Shown piece by piece: positions 42,546-50,947 of a stretch of 64,000 nucleotides of DNA. Source of the DNA: Nocardia nova NBRC 15556 (GTDB taxonomy: Bacteria; Actinomycetota; Actinomycetes; Mycobacteriales; Mycobacteriaceae); NCBI RefSeq assembly GCF_001613005.1, contig NZ_BDBN01000046.1:1-64000 (forward strand), read 5' to 3'. Under the pieces are notes generated by a model. It did not search any database and was not told the DNA's origin. It saw only the letters and a program-made list of their open reading frames with translations. Within the stretch, counting starts at the first letter, position 1. Every line of letters starts with the position of its first letter. A program made the translations under genes and the position numbers.

Positions 42546-43586
42546 TCACCTGTCTTCGACGCCATCCGACCGGTCGAATTGCGCCCGCTTCCAGTCGCCG
42601 AACGGTTCGTCGCGTTCACGCACCGCTTCCCGGAAGCCGACTGTGGCCGAGCGCAATTGGAACGCATAGCCTTCGCGCGTGTGCCGGGAGACGCCGTCGA
42701 AGACGGTGCTCACCATTCCCGAATTCGCGACGCCCTGGGCCAGCAGTGAGCTGTTGAGTGCCAATTTCGCCATGATCAGCTGATTGATCGGCATGCGCGA
42801 AATCCGTTCCAGCAGTTGCTCGGTGCGTTCGTCGAGCTCGTCCGCCGGACAGGACTCCACGGCCAGGCCCCACTCCTCGGCCTGCTTGCCGCTGAGGCAG
42901 TCGCCGGTGAACAGCAGCCGCTTGGCGCGCTGGTCGCCGAGCCGGTGCGCCCACATACCGGCCGCCGGAATGCCCCACACGCGTGTGGGTGGGTAGCCGA
43001 TCTTGGTGTCGTCGGCGCAGATGATCTGATCGCAGAACAGGGCGATGTCGGTCCCGCCGGCGACGGCGAATCCGTGCAGTTTGGCGACCGTCGGCTTGTT
43101 CGCGTGCAGCAGGCTGGAGAAGCCGCGGTTGAACCGGCTCATCATCTGATAGTCGACCATGGGATCCCATGTGCCCCAAGGGTTGTGGTTGCGCGCCTGC
43201 ACCACCGGGTCGAGAACGGTTCCGGTCGTGGGCTGGGCCGACACGGTGGGAGACAGGCCGTTCTCCGCGAAGATCGAGAGGTCGTAGCCGCCGCAGAACC
43301 CCTTGCCGCGCCCGGAAACCACCATCACGTGCACGCGCGGATCCAGATCCGCGCGCTCGACCGCGTGCGCGAGTTCGATCGGAGTATCGGCGGTGATGGC
43401 ATTGCCGTGCTCGGGCCGGTCGAAGGTGATGCGTGCGATCCGGCCGGTCACCTCGTAGGTGAGGGTGCGGTAGGCCGGGCCCTGCTCCGGTTCGGGTCGG
43501 TCGGCGAACAGCGAGTCCTCGCCGCTGGTCAGGTCCTCGCGCCAGGCCGCGGGCCGGGTGCCGGAGTGGTGCGCGTCGTCGGTCAC
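42546..43586 (-). CDS. Enoyl-CoA hydratase/isomerase (crotonase) family protein
   Basis: A 346-residue crotonase, starting at GTG (VTDDAHHSG); the long upstream extension of the frame is not coding-like and contains the operator palindrome. The core shows ITFDRPEHGNAIT, the oxyanion region GKGFCGGYDLS and FAVAGGTDIALFCD, all standard. It is longer than ordinary 260-residue hydratases, with an extended N-terminus and an inserted segment (FAENGLSPTVSAQPTTG) as in the larger actinobacterial subgroup. The substrate is unknown. Expression is probably controlled through the perfect palindrome two bases before its start. Confidence 0.85.
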   Translation of the reverse strand: MTDDAHHSGTRPAAWREDLTSGEDSLFADRPEPEQGPAYRTLTYEVTGRIARITFDRPEHGNAITADTPIELAHAVERADLDPRVHVMVVSGRGKGFCGGYDLSIFAENGLSPTVSAQPTTGTVLDPVVQARNHNPWGTWDPMVDYQMMSRFNRGFSSLLHANKPTVAKLHGFAVAGGTDIALFCDQIICADDTKIGYPPTRVWGIPAAGMWAHRLGDQRAKRLLFTGDCLSGKQAEEWGLAVESCPADELDERTEQLLERISRMPINQLIMAKLALNSSLLAQGVANSGMVSTVFDGVSRHTREGYAFQLRSATVGFREAVRERDEPFGDWKRAQFDRSDGVEDR

Positions 43587-43588
43587 CC

Positions 43589-43614
43589 AAGAAGTGAACT
43601 CCAGTTCACTTCTT
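43589..43614. promoter_or_regulatory. Perfect palindrome at the crotonase start
   Basis: Twelve-bp perfect arms (AAGAAGTGAACT / AGTTCACTTCTT) separated by CC, ending two bases before the GTG. A dimeric repressor, probably TetR-type, bound here would block transcription or initiation. Confidence 0.65.
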
Positions 43615-43690
43615 GCTGTCAAGGGTGCCGCCGGTTGCGATCGAGGGAGGAAGTAGGGGTTGCGGCGTGCGAGCGCGTCGGACCGGTGGT

Positions 43691-44029
43691 TCAGGGGGCC
43701 GGTTTTCCGTCGTCGGCGAGCCAGGGCGTCACCGGCGGCTTGATCCACAGGATCTTCTCGTCCGTGTGATCACGTTGTGCGGCAGGATGATTCGGGTTGC
43801 GGGCGACCCACCCGTCCTTCTCGTCGAGCAGCCGCGCGACCAGCGCCCACGTTTCGTCGGTGCTGGGCGGATTGGTATCGGCGGCCCGCGCGAGTTTGCG
43901 GCGCGTGGCTGCCGGGATCGTCGCGAGTTCGGCGCCGGAGATTCCGCGCTGCCACAGATAGGCCGCGAGCCGTCGCGCCTTCTCGGCGCGGCCCTTACTG
44001 GCGTGGTCGGTATGTGCGTAGTCGGCCAT
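43691..44029 (-). CDS. Small conserved protein of unknown function
   Basis: A 112-residue soluble protein starting MADYAHTDHASKGRAEKARR. It is mostly helical in its first half (LAAYLWQRGISGAELATIPA then ATRRKLARAA) and has a conserved-looking Trp-rich second half (WALVARLLDEKDGWVARNPN; ILWIKPPVTPWL). There is no signal peptide or known motif. The shared strand and 104-base gap to the crotonase make co-transcription possible but unsure because of the intervening palindrome. Confidence 0.65.
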   Translation of the reverse strand: MADYAHTDHASKGRAEKARRLAAYLWQRGISGAELATIPAATRRKLARAADTNPPSTDETWALVARLLDEKDGWVARNPNHPAAQRDHTDEKILWIKPPVTPWLADDGKPAP

Positions 44030-44177
44030 ATCGGTTCCCGATCGCGAGCGAATTGCCCACGAGCCTAGCCACGTCCCCGCCGAGCCGAACCAGAGGATCC
44101 ACTCCGGTCGATAGTCGGCATGATCGGCCCAGCGCACTTGTGAGCCGGTCACCGGTTCCGTGGTCTGCAGGACTCGG

Positions 44178-44621
44178 CTACGGCGAAGTCCCGCCCGCCG
44201 ACGTGTCGGTTCCCCGGAAGAATTCGCGGATGTCCCGGAGCATCGGCGACTCATCCAGGATGTCGGGGAGGTCGGGTTGGTCGTCCAGGTCGGACGCGAC
44301 CGACGCCGCGGCGGCCTCGCTCTGCCTGCGAGCCCGGCGGGCGGCCTCCTGTGTCGCCTCCACGATGGTGCGGACGAGTTCCGCCGCCGGCTTGCGCAGC
44401 GCGGCGGCCGACAGCGACAGATCGGTGAGAACGCCACCGGCGTCGACGGTCGCTGTGACCGAGCTGTCGGCGGAATCGGCTTGCACCCGAACGTTTTCCA
44501 GCCGCTGATTGATCTCCGCGAGCCGGGAGTGCTGTTGCTCGTAGGAATCGAGCAACCGCTCGACCTGGTTACGCAGTCCGCTGTTGGCCGACCGCAGGGC
44601 CTCCCGCCGCCACCGGTCCAT
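44178..44621 (-). CDS. YbaB/EbfC-family nucleoid-associated-like protein
   Basis: A 147-residue protein starting MDRWRREALRSANSG with GAGAGGA upstream. It has a long N-terminal coiled-coil (LRNQVERLLDSYEQQHSRLA), a beta segment (SVTATVDAGGVLTDLSLS) and a helical end (AAELVRTIVEATQEAARRAR), the YbaB-like layout found in many mycobacterial ESX-linked or standalone genes. An acidic disordered tail (DDQPDLPDILDE) follows. DNA binding is known for true YbaB but not tested for this subgroup. Confidence 0.7.
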   Translation of the reverse strand: MDRWRREALRSANSGLRNQVERLLDSYEQQHSRLAEINQRLENVRVQADSADSSVTATVDAGGVLTDLSLSAAALRKPAAELVRTIVEATQEAARRARRQSEAAAASVASDLDDQPDLPDILDESPMLRDIREFFRGTDTSAGGTSP

Positions 44622-44723
44622 ATCGGTGTCCTCTCGTCGGCCGAACCGGGAGAGACGATTGTCCTCCACCCTGCGCGACAGGCCGGACGCTGCCTTCTCG
44701 GTGGTGGGAGGATCGGCGGCCGA

Positions 44724-45332
44724 TCAGGTTCTGCGCGAGATGACCATGATGTATTCGCAGGGAGCGTTCGTCCGGTTGGCGAAGCCGTGGTCCGCGTCTG
44801 CCTGGAAGAACAGGGAGTCGCCCGTGTTCAGGGTTTCGCTGATCCCGCCGATCAACACGGTGAGGGCGCCGTCGAGCACCACGAGTTGCTTCTCGGTACC
44901 CGGCGGATACGCGGGCAGCAGCCCGGTGGAGACCTGTGCGGGGAGGTAGTGGACGATCATCTCGCCTGTTCCCGCGCCCGGAGCCGCGGACACCATGTGT
45001 CGTTCGAAGCCGGTTTCCGGGTCGCGGAAAACCGGGCGATCGCTCTTGCGCAGGACGACGGCCCCGCCGGATGCGGCAGCGGCCGACCCGCCGACCAGGT
45101 CCGAGAGCGACGCGTCGAGCGCGTGGGCGATTCTGGAGGCGACGCCGATCGTCGGGCTCTTCTCACCGCGTTCGACCTTGGACAGCATCGCCCGGCTGAC
45201 CGACGACTGTGTCGACAACTGCTCCAGCGTCAGCCCCGCCTCCTCGCGGCGTCGCCGCACATTGCCGCCGAACACGCCGGCAGGGTCGTCATCGCGGTGT
45301 GGTCCGGTCACGTTTGCCTCTTGCTCGACCAC
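44724..45332 (-). CDS. XRE-cupin transcriptional regulator
   Basis: A 202-residue regulator. The GTG at 45332 has GAGGAG just upstream. An N-terminal lambda-repressor-type helix-turn-helix (about residues 22-75: LTLEQLSTQSSVSRAMLSKV then ERGEKSPTIGVASRIAHAL) is joined to a C-terminal cupin (about 125-195: GTEKQLVVLDGALTVLIGG, ADHGFANRT). Such proteins sense small ligands and control adjacent catabolic genes. It is divergent from the metallo-hydrolase gene, with a perfect inverted repeat in the 111-base gap. Confidence 0.9.
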   Translation of the reverse strand: MVEQEANVTGPHRDDDPAGVFGGNVRRRREEAGLTLEQLSTQSSVSRAMLSKVERGEKSPTIGVASRIAHALDASLSDLVGGSAAAASGGAVVLRKSDRPVFRDPETGFERHMVSAAPGAGTGEMIVHYLPAQVSTGLLPAYPPGTEKQLVVLDGALTVLIGGISETLNTGDSLFFQADADHGFANRTNAPCEYIMVISRRT

Positions 45333-45377
45333 CGTGCTCCTCGATCGATGGGTATCTCGCCGTGCACAGTGTATGTT

Positions 45378-45410
45378 TCTTCGATAGAAGAATACGTCTT
45401 CTATCGAAGA
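45378..45410. promoter_or_regulatory. Operator candidate for XRE-cupin regulator
   Basis: Perfect 14-bp arms (TCTTCGATAGAAGA / TCTTCTATCGAAGA) with a 5-bp spacer. Each arm is itself a TCTTC-N4-GAAGA near-palindrome, so two dimers could bind 19 bp apart. It lies midway between the divergent genes. Confidence 0.7.
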
Positions 45411-45443
45411 TTTACGCGATCCGCGTGACACGACGGAGGTCTT

Positions 45444-46262
45444 ATGCGTGTGGTTTCGAGTGGCAGGCTCCATGCCACGTTCGAATTCGGTGATCTGCAA
45501 GTGATTTCGCTGCGAGACGGATACATCGACATGCCGACGAGCCGGCTCCGCGACGAGAACGGGTGCCCGCTCGAGGAGCTGCCGGCCGCCGTGCCGCTGG
45601 TCGGCGACAATGTGAGGCTGGCGGTCAACGCCTTCTTCGTCACCGACGGCACGCGGTCGGTTCTCGTCGACACCGGCGCGTCCGATGCGTGGCACGACCC
45701 CACCATGGGGTTGATCTACGACGCGCTCGACGAGGCGGGAATCGACCGGGCGCAGGTCACCGATGTGGCCATCACCCACAACCACGAAGACCACGTGAGC
45801 GGTCTGATCGCGCCGGACGGCACGGAGGCGTTCGCCGAACTCGAACGTGTGTGGATCGGCGCGGGCGACACGTCGGTGTTCACGGGTCGGCTGGCGCCGA
45901 TCCGGGACCGGGTCGTCCCCGTGTCGGAGAAAATCGCGATCAACGATTGGGTCACCGCGATCCCGACACCGGGTCACACCCCCGGTCACACCGTCTACGA
46001 CGTCAGCAGTGGCACCGCCCACCTTCTCGTCTGGGGTGACACGGTCCACGTCCCGGCCCTCCAGTTCGATCGGCCGAAGGTCTCCTGGGAGCTCGACGGC
46101 AACCAGTCCCAGGCCCGCGCTGCGCGGGCGGCCCTCCTCGAACAACTGACCCGGCCACGTCATTTCGTCGCCGGCGCCCACCTCGACTCACCCGGCATCG
46201 CCCGCGTAACCCCCGCCGGCTCCGGTTACGCGCTGGAATATCTGGCACCACCGATCGGCTGA
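45444..46262 (+). CDS. MBL-fold metallo-hydrolase
   Basis: A 272-residue metallo-beta-lactamase-fold hydrolase. The zinc motif HNHEDH (in VAITHNHEDHVSG), the later TPGHTPGH and WGDTVH supply the usual ligands. There is no signal peptide, so it is cytoplasmic. The fold covers lactonases, thioesterases and others; the similarity to N-acyl-lactone or arylsulfatase-like subfamilies cannot be settled. Its divergent XRE-cupin partner suggests induction by its substrate. It ends just before the tRNA-Lys terminator. Confidence 0.88.
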   Translation: MRVVSSGRLHATFEFGDLQVISLRDGYIDMPTSRLRDENGCPLEELPAAVPLVGDNVRLAVNAFFVTDGTRSVLVDTGASDAWHDPTMGLIYDALDEAGIDRAQVTDVAITHNHEDHVSGLIAPDGTEAFAELERVWIGAGDTSVFTGRLAPIRDRVVPVSEKIAINDWVTAIPTPGHTPGHTVYDVSSGTAHLLVWGDTVHVPALQFDRPKVSWELDGNQSQARAARAALLEQLTRPRHFVAGAHLDSPGIARVTPAGSGYALEYLAPPIG

Positions 46263-46360
46263 TCGAGCCCGGCGTCTCGGGGCCGCAGCGCGGGTGCAAC
46301 AGCGTGTGGAATCCCGTTGTGACCGACTGGAATTCGCGGATCGTCCGGACCGGAACGCAG

Positions 46361-46395
46361 AAGACCCCTGACCGGCAATCCTGGTCAGGGGTCTT
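46361..46395 (-). terminator. Terminator downstream of tRNA-Lys (and of the MBL gene)
   Basis: Thirteen-bp perfect stem (AAGACCCCTGACC / GGTCAGGGGTCTT), nine-base loop. It sits eight bases beyond the tRNA 3' end. Confidence 0.88.
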
Positions 46396-46402
46396 CGTGA
46401 AG

Positions 46403-46475
<73 letters not shown>

Positions 46476-46796
46476 TTGGACCTCCGGATCGGGCTGTGGG
46501 CTCCGTTCCGGTGCGGGAAAAACCATAACAGTTGGGTGCGCGGAAAGTGAAATCGCCTGTTCAAAGGCTATTCGAGAAGGCATCGTGATCTTGGGTGAAT
46601 GCGGTAACGGTTGGCGGGCCGGAAGGGATGAATCGGACGAGAGTGTGCGGGGCCGGCGCGTCGTGTTCAACCGGTTGCGACCCTTCCACCTGGCAGAATA
46701 GGTGGGCGTGGTCTCGACCGATCCCCGCATGCGTGGTGGGTTGAGCAGCGTGGCCGGTTTTCCCGGTTGCGTACGAGGCATGAAACGGGGTTGCAC
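46476..46796. other. Spacer between tRNA-Lys and the L,D-transpeptidase gene
   Basis: About 320 bases; it should contain the tRNA promoter (leftward) and the transpeptidase promoter (rightward). No gene is evident. No confident promoter motif can be named. Confidence 0.4.
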
Positions 46797-48008
46797 ATGG
46801 GCGGACGTCGAGGCTCGCGGCGAATGAGAGCGCCGGCGGCGTGGTTGGGCGTGATGTCGATGCTCGCGCTCGCGGTGACCGGATGCAGTGATTCCGGGGC
46901 CGCGAACAACGGACCGGCGATCGAGGCGGCTTCGGCCATCGACCTGGTCAAACCGAAGGTGCTGACGCCGGTCGCCGACGGGGCGGTCGGGGTGCCGCCG
47001 GGCGATCCGATTCCGGTGAAGGTGGACAACGGGAAATTGACCGCTGTCACGTTGCTCACACCCGAGGGCAATCCGGTGGCGGGGCAGATCGCCCCCGACG
47101 GGACCTCGTGGCAACTGACCGAACAGCTCGGCTTCGACCGCACGTATCGCCTGCAGGCCGATGCGGTCGGAATCGGCGGCACCACCTCGACGACAATCAG
47201 TTTCACCACTCTCGCACCGCGCAACAAGACGCATCCGTGGTTGCTGCCCGGTGAGAACGCGGTGGTCGGAATCGGTCAGCCGGTCGCGATCCAGTTCGAC
47301 GAGAACATCCCGGATCGACGCGCCGCGCAGGATGCGATCAAGATCACCACGACACCGGCGGTGGAAGGCGCGTTCTATTGGGTGAACAATCGCGAAGTGC
47401 GTTGGCGCCCCGAGCATTTCTGGGCCCCGGGAACCAGTGTCGCGGTTGACGTGAACACCTACGGCCGCGATCTGGGTGGCGGGCTGGTCGGTGACTCCGA
47501 TATCCATTCCAGCTTCACCATCGGCGATCCGATGGTCTTCACCGCCGACGACAACACCAAGATGGTCACCGTCGAACGCAACGGCCAGGTGATACGAACC
47601 ATGCCGACCTCGATGGGCAAGGATTCCACGCCCACCCAGAACGGCATCTACATCATCGGCGACCAGTTCGACCACATGATCATGGATTCGTCCACCTACG
47701 GTGTCGCCGCCACCGGCCCCAACGGATATCGGACCCCGGTCGACTGGGCGACGCGCATGTCCTACAGCGGCATCTTCATGCATTCGGCGCCGTGGTCGGT
47801 CGGTCAGCAGGGCTATTCGAACACCAGCCACGGCTGCCTCAACCTGAGCCCGGCCGATGCCCGCTGGGTGTACGAGAACGCCAAACGCGGCGATATCGCG
47901 ATCGTCAAGAACACCGTCGGTGACACCCTGTCCGGCGTCGACGGACTCGGCGACTGGAATATCCCGTGGGCGGAATGGAAGGCGGGCAACGCCGACACCA
48001 ACCGCTGA
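46797..48008 (+). CDS. ldtB: L,D-transpeptidase lipoprotein (LdtMt2/LppS-like)
   Basis: A 403-residue lipoprotein making 3-3 cross-links in peptidoglycan outside the membrane. The start MGGRRGSRRMRAP gives a signal peptide with lipobox LAVTGC (about residues 20-25). Two immunoglobulin-like domains follow (about 60-240), then the YkuD catalytic domain with GIFMHSAPW and the active-site motif SHGCLNLS (Cys347). Domain order and length match LdtMt2 of M. tuberculosis (Rv2518c, 408 residues), also its positional counterpart between bcp and orn. A TTG 30 bases upstream is an alternative start. Confidence 0.93.
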   Translation: MGGRRGSRRMRAPAAWLGVMSMLALAVTGCSDSGAANNGPAIEAASAIDLVKPKVLTPVADGAVGVPPGDPIPVKVDNGKLTAVTLLTPEGNPVAGQIAPDGTSWQLTEQLGFDRTYRLQADAVGIGGTTSTTISFTTLAPRNKTHPWLLPGENAVVGIGQPVAIQFDENIPDRRAAQDAIKITTTPAVEGAFYWVNNREVRWRPEHFWAPGTSVAVDVNTYGRDLGGGLVGDSDIHSSFTIGDPMVFTADDNTKMVTVERNGQVIRTMPTSMGKDSTPTQNGIYIIGDQFDHMIMDSSTYGVAATGPNGYRTPVDWATRMSYSGIFMHSAPWSVGQQGYSNTSHGCLNLSPADARWVYENAKRGDIAIVKNTVGDTLSGVDGLGDWNIPWAEWKAGNADTNR

Positions 48009-48018
48009 CGACGGCGAG

Positions 48019-48060
48019 ACGAGCGGGCCTTCCGGATATCCGGAAGGCCCGCTCGTCGTT
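48019..48060 (+). terminator. Terminator after the L,D-transpeptidase gene
   Basis: A perfect 19-bp inverted repeat (48019-48037 / 48038-48056) with effectively a four-base ATAT loop, ten bases after the stop codon. Confidence 0.88.
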
Positions 48061-48259
48061 CGGGCTCCACGCGGTGATCGGACGCTACACTGGCTTCCGC
48101 CAATCCACTCCCGCGAAATCCGGGGCCGAGGCGCACAACACTGCGGCTCCCCGAAATCGCCTGTGTTCGTGGCTCTTCCGGGGCGATCGCCGCTCCGCTG
48201 CGTGGTTGGCGGTGGCTCCCGTGTGATTCGGTCTCGGCTTGCTGAAGGGTCAGGTCCTC

Positions 48260-49831
48260 ATGGGTGGTGGAGAGCGGTACGCGGTCACGACCCCTGGGGG
48301 TCGTCGTTCTCGTGGTCGGCTGCGAGAGGTCGGCGGGGCTGTCGCGTCGGTGATCGTTGCCGTACTCGCGGTGACGATGGCCTCCGCTTCCGGTATCGCG
48401 GTCGCCGAACCCGCAGACCCGCTGGCGCGCTTTCATCGGCAACGTCTCGACTGGGGTGTATGCGACGATGCGGCCCTGGTAGCAGAGGGTGCGGTCTGCG
48501 CGGATGTCGCGGTGCCACTCGATTACGGCAGTCCGGACGGGCCGATCATCAGTATCGCGGTCTCGCGGATCCCGGCGAGCGATACAGCACACCGTCGCGG
48601 TGTGCTGCTGACCAATTCGGGCGGACCCGGTACGCCGGGGCTCGATGCGTTCGAACTCGTCGGTGATGTTCTCGAACCGGATGTGCTGAGTCGCTACGAC
48701 CTGATCGGATTCGATCCGCGTGGCGTCGCCCACTCCGGGCGGCACCAGCGATGCGGCTGGCCGGTCGCCACCCCGATCCGCTCGGCAGGTATCGGATTAC
48801 CGGGCTTCGTCACCGAAACGGCCCTGCAGGCACGGCTCGCCGCCGACTGTCTGGTGGGCGGTGACCTGGCCTGGATGCGGCAGCTCAGCACGCGCAACAC
48901 CGCGCGCGACATGGACGTGATCCGTGCGGCACTGGGCGAGGACCGCATCAGCTATTACGGCGTCTCTTATGGCACGTATCTGGGCGCGGTCTACTCGCAG
49001 TTGTTCCCCGGCCGATCCGACCGCATGGTGCTCGACAGTGCCATCGATCCGCAGCGCTACTGGCTCGGCTTACAACAGGATTGGGGGCCGGCGGTGGAAG
49101 CGGCCTTCGACGACTGGGCCGGCTGGGTGGCGGCTCGCGATCGGCAGTACCACCTCGGCGCTTCCGCTCCCGAGATACGCCGGCGAGTCGAGGCTCTCAT
49201 CGCTCGTGCGGCGCGGTCGCCGATCGTGGTCGAGGGCTTCGGCTTCGACGATCATGTCCTGCCGAATCTGCTGTGGACGATGTTGCGGGATGCGCGATTG
49301 AACGAGGCGCTGGCGGCATCGGTGCGAGCCGTTGCCGACGCGGCGGAGGGCCGCGCGCCCGCGGTGCCCGCGCAGCTGCACCAGCAGATCGAGTACTACG
49401 AGCACGACGAAGATTCGGTGATGGTGCAGATCTGGTGTGCGGACGCACCGATGCCCGCCGATCCCGCGTGGTACTGGAATGCGATCGAGGCGGCTCGCCC
49501 GACCCAGCCGATCTTCGCCGCACTGGCTGACAACATCCAGCCCTGTGCCTTCTGGCCACCGCCGGTGGAACCGCCCACCGTGGTCGACAACGATGTGCCC
49601 GCCCTGATCCTGTCCGCCACGGGCGACAACCGGACGCCCCATGCGCACTCACTGGCACTGCATCGGCAGATGGCGGGATCTCGCTTGATCACGTTGGCCG
49701 ACACCAGGATCCACATGGTGCTGCGTCCGGGTTTGAGCACCTGCATTCTCGACACGACCAACGGCTACTTCCGGGACGGGGACTTCCCGGAAGACGATCG
49801 CACCTGCCGGCCCACCACACTGATCGAATGA
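48260..49831 (+). CDS. Secreted alpha/beta hydrolase of the TAP (tripeptidyl aminopeptidase-like) family
   Basis: A 523-residue exported hydrolase, start MGGGERYAVTT with AGGGTCAGG upstream. It has a signal peptide to about residue 45 (ending GIAVAEPAD). Family motifs: NSGGPGTPG (oxyanion region), FDPRGVAHSG, nucleophile Ser236 in GVSYGTYLG, the late Asp in ATGDNRTPH and His in TRIHMV, with a TAP-type C-terminal domain. Relatives are secreted peptidases or esterases of actinobacteria (the Caeg/SlpD group). Substrate unknown. It stands alone between terminator-bounded neighbours. Confidence 0.88.
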   Translation: MGGGERYAVTTPGGRRSRGRLREVGGAVASVIVAVLAVTMASASGIAVAEPADPLARFHRQRLDWGVCDDAALVAEGAVCADVAVPLDYGSPDGPIISIAVSRIPASDTAHRRGVLLTNSGGPGTPGLDAFELVGDVLEPDVLSRYDLIGFDPRGVAHSGRHQRCGWPVATPIRSAGIGLPGFVTETALQARLAADCLVGGDLAWMRQLSTRNTARDMDVIRAALGEDRISYYGVSYGTYLGAVYSQLFPGRSDRMVLDSAIDPQRYWLGLQQDWGPAVEAAFDDWAGWVAARDRQYHLGASAPEIRRRVEALIARAARSPIVVEGFGFDDHVLPNLLWTMLRDARLNEALAASVRAVADAAEGRAPAVPAQLHQQIEYYEHDEDSVMVQIWCADAPMPADPAWYWNAIEAARPTQPIFAALADNIQPCAFWPPPVEPPTVVDNDVPALILSATGDNRTPHAHSLALHRQMAGSRLITLADTRIHMVLRPGLSTCILDTTNGYFRDGDFPEDDRTCRPTTLIE

Positions 49832-49970
49832 GCCGTCCGACCGGTGCGCGCTCGACCAGGGTCGGTCGGCAACCGGATGGACTGAACGGTAACCGTGACG
49901 CGCACCACGTCCGCGCATCGCGATCGGGTCGGGCGGACCGGACGGAAAGTCGACGACTCGACTCATGACG

Positions 49971-50008
49971 AAGGGGCAGGTCCGGAATCTCTTCCGGACC
50001 TGCCCCTT
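49971..50008 (-). terminator. Terminator downstream of tRNA-His
   Basis: Perfect 17-bp stem (49971-49987 with 49992-50008) and a four-base TCTC loop, four bases past the tRNA 3' end. Confidence 0.9.
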
Positions 50009-50012
50009 GCAG

Positions 50013-50086
50013 GGTGACCGACGGGACTCGAACCCGCGACAGCCAGGATCACAACCTGGTGCTCTACCAACTGAACTACGGTCACC
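50013..50086 (-). tRNA. tRNA-His (anticodon GUG)
   Basis: The minus strand folds with acceptor GTGACCG/CGGTCAC, the extra 5' G(-1) opposite C73 that marks tRNA-His, anticodon loop TTGTGAT (GTG) and T arm GCGGG-TTCGAGT-CCCGT. CCA is not encoded. Confidence 0.95.
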
Positions 50087-50139
50087 ATCGCCGGTAACAA
50101 CCGGCGCGGTAGATGGTAGCGCGAAGACCGTCGGGAAAC

Positions 50140-50778
50140 CTAATCGGCGGGTTCGGTGGGGGGCTCGGAACCGGTGGAACCGGCGCTGACCTGCGCGGCG
50201 ATCTCGGCGATCTCGGCGGTCGAGGGGCCGGGAGCGGCAACGAACGCGGTCCGGCGGTAATACCGGAGCTCCCGGATGGACTCCTCGATATCGGCGAGGG
50301 CGCGGTGGGCCAGGCCCTTCTCCGGCTGACCGAAGTAGATGCGCGGATACCAGCGCCGGCACAGCTCCTTGATCGAGCTCACGTCGATCATCCGGTAGTG
50401 CAGGTGGGCGTCGAGTTCGGGCATGTCCCGGGCGATGAAGCCGCGGTCGGTGGCGATGGAATTGCCGGCGAGCGGCACGGTGCCGGGGGTGGGAACCCAC
50501 TCGCGCACGTAGTCGAGAACCCGCTGTTGCGCCTCCTCCATGGTGACCGTGGACCGTCGCACCTCGTCGGTCAGGCCGGATTTGGCGTGCATCTCCTGCA
50601 CCACCGGCGGCATCGCCGCCAACGCGTCGTCGTCGGCGTGGATGACGATGTCGACGCCGTCGCCGAGGATATTGAGATCGCTATCGGTTACGAGCGCGGC
50701 CACCTCGATCAGCTTGTCGCTGTCCAGGCGCAGGCCGGTCATCTCGCAATCCATCCACACCATCAGTTTGTCGGACAC
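50140..50778 (-). CDS. orn: Oligoribonuclease
   Basis: A 212-residue DEDDh 3'-5' exonuclease that degrades 2-5-nucleotide RNAs, including pGpG from cyclic-di-GMP turnover. The motifs are present: Asp and Glu of VWMDCEMTGL, the middle Asp region (GFIARDMPELD), and the late His and Asp of LAHRALADIEESIRELRYY. It lies just beyond tRNA-His and is divergent from the HerA-like gene, as in M. tuberculosis (Rv2511/Rv2510c). The C-terminal 25 residues are disordered. Confidence 0.95.
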   Translation of the reverse strand: MSDKLMVWMDCEMTGLRLDSDKLIEVAALVTDSDLNILGDGVDIVIHADDDALAAMPPVVQEMHAKSGLTDEVRRSTVTMEEAQQRVLDYVREWVPTPGTVPLAGNSIATDRGFIARDMPELDAHLHYRMIDVSSIKELCRRWYPRIYFGQPEKGLAHRALADIEESIRELRYYRRTAFVAAPGPSTAEIAEIAAQVSAGSTGSEPPTEPAD

Positions 50779-50947
50779 TCCGGCAACCTTAGTGCGCGGA
50801 CGGTGCGAATCGGACCGACCGCACCGGATGCGTGCCGTCCGGCCCGTTGCGGCCGCTTTCCGGCAAACCTCCCGCTACAGTTTGCCCAGGTATATGCGTG
50901 ATTCCAGTGGTGTCGGCAGCGGTGGGCAGGGCGACGGAGGATCGGCG

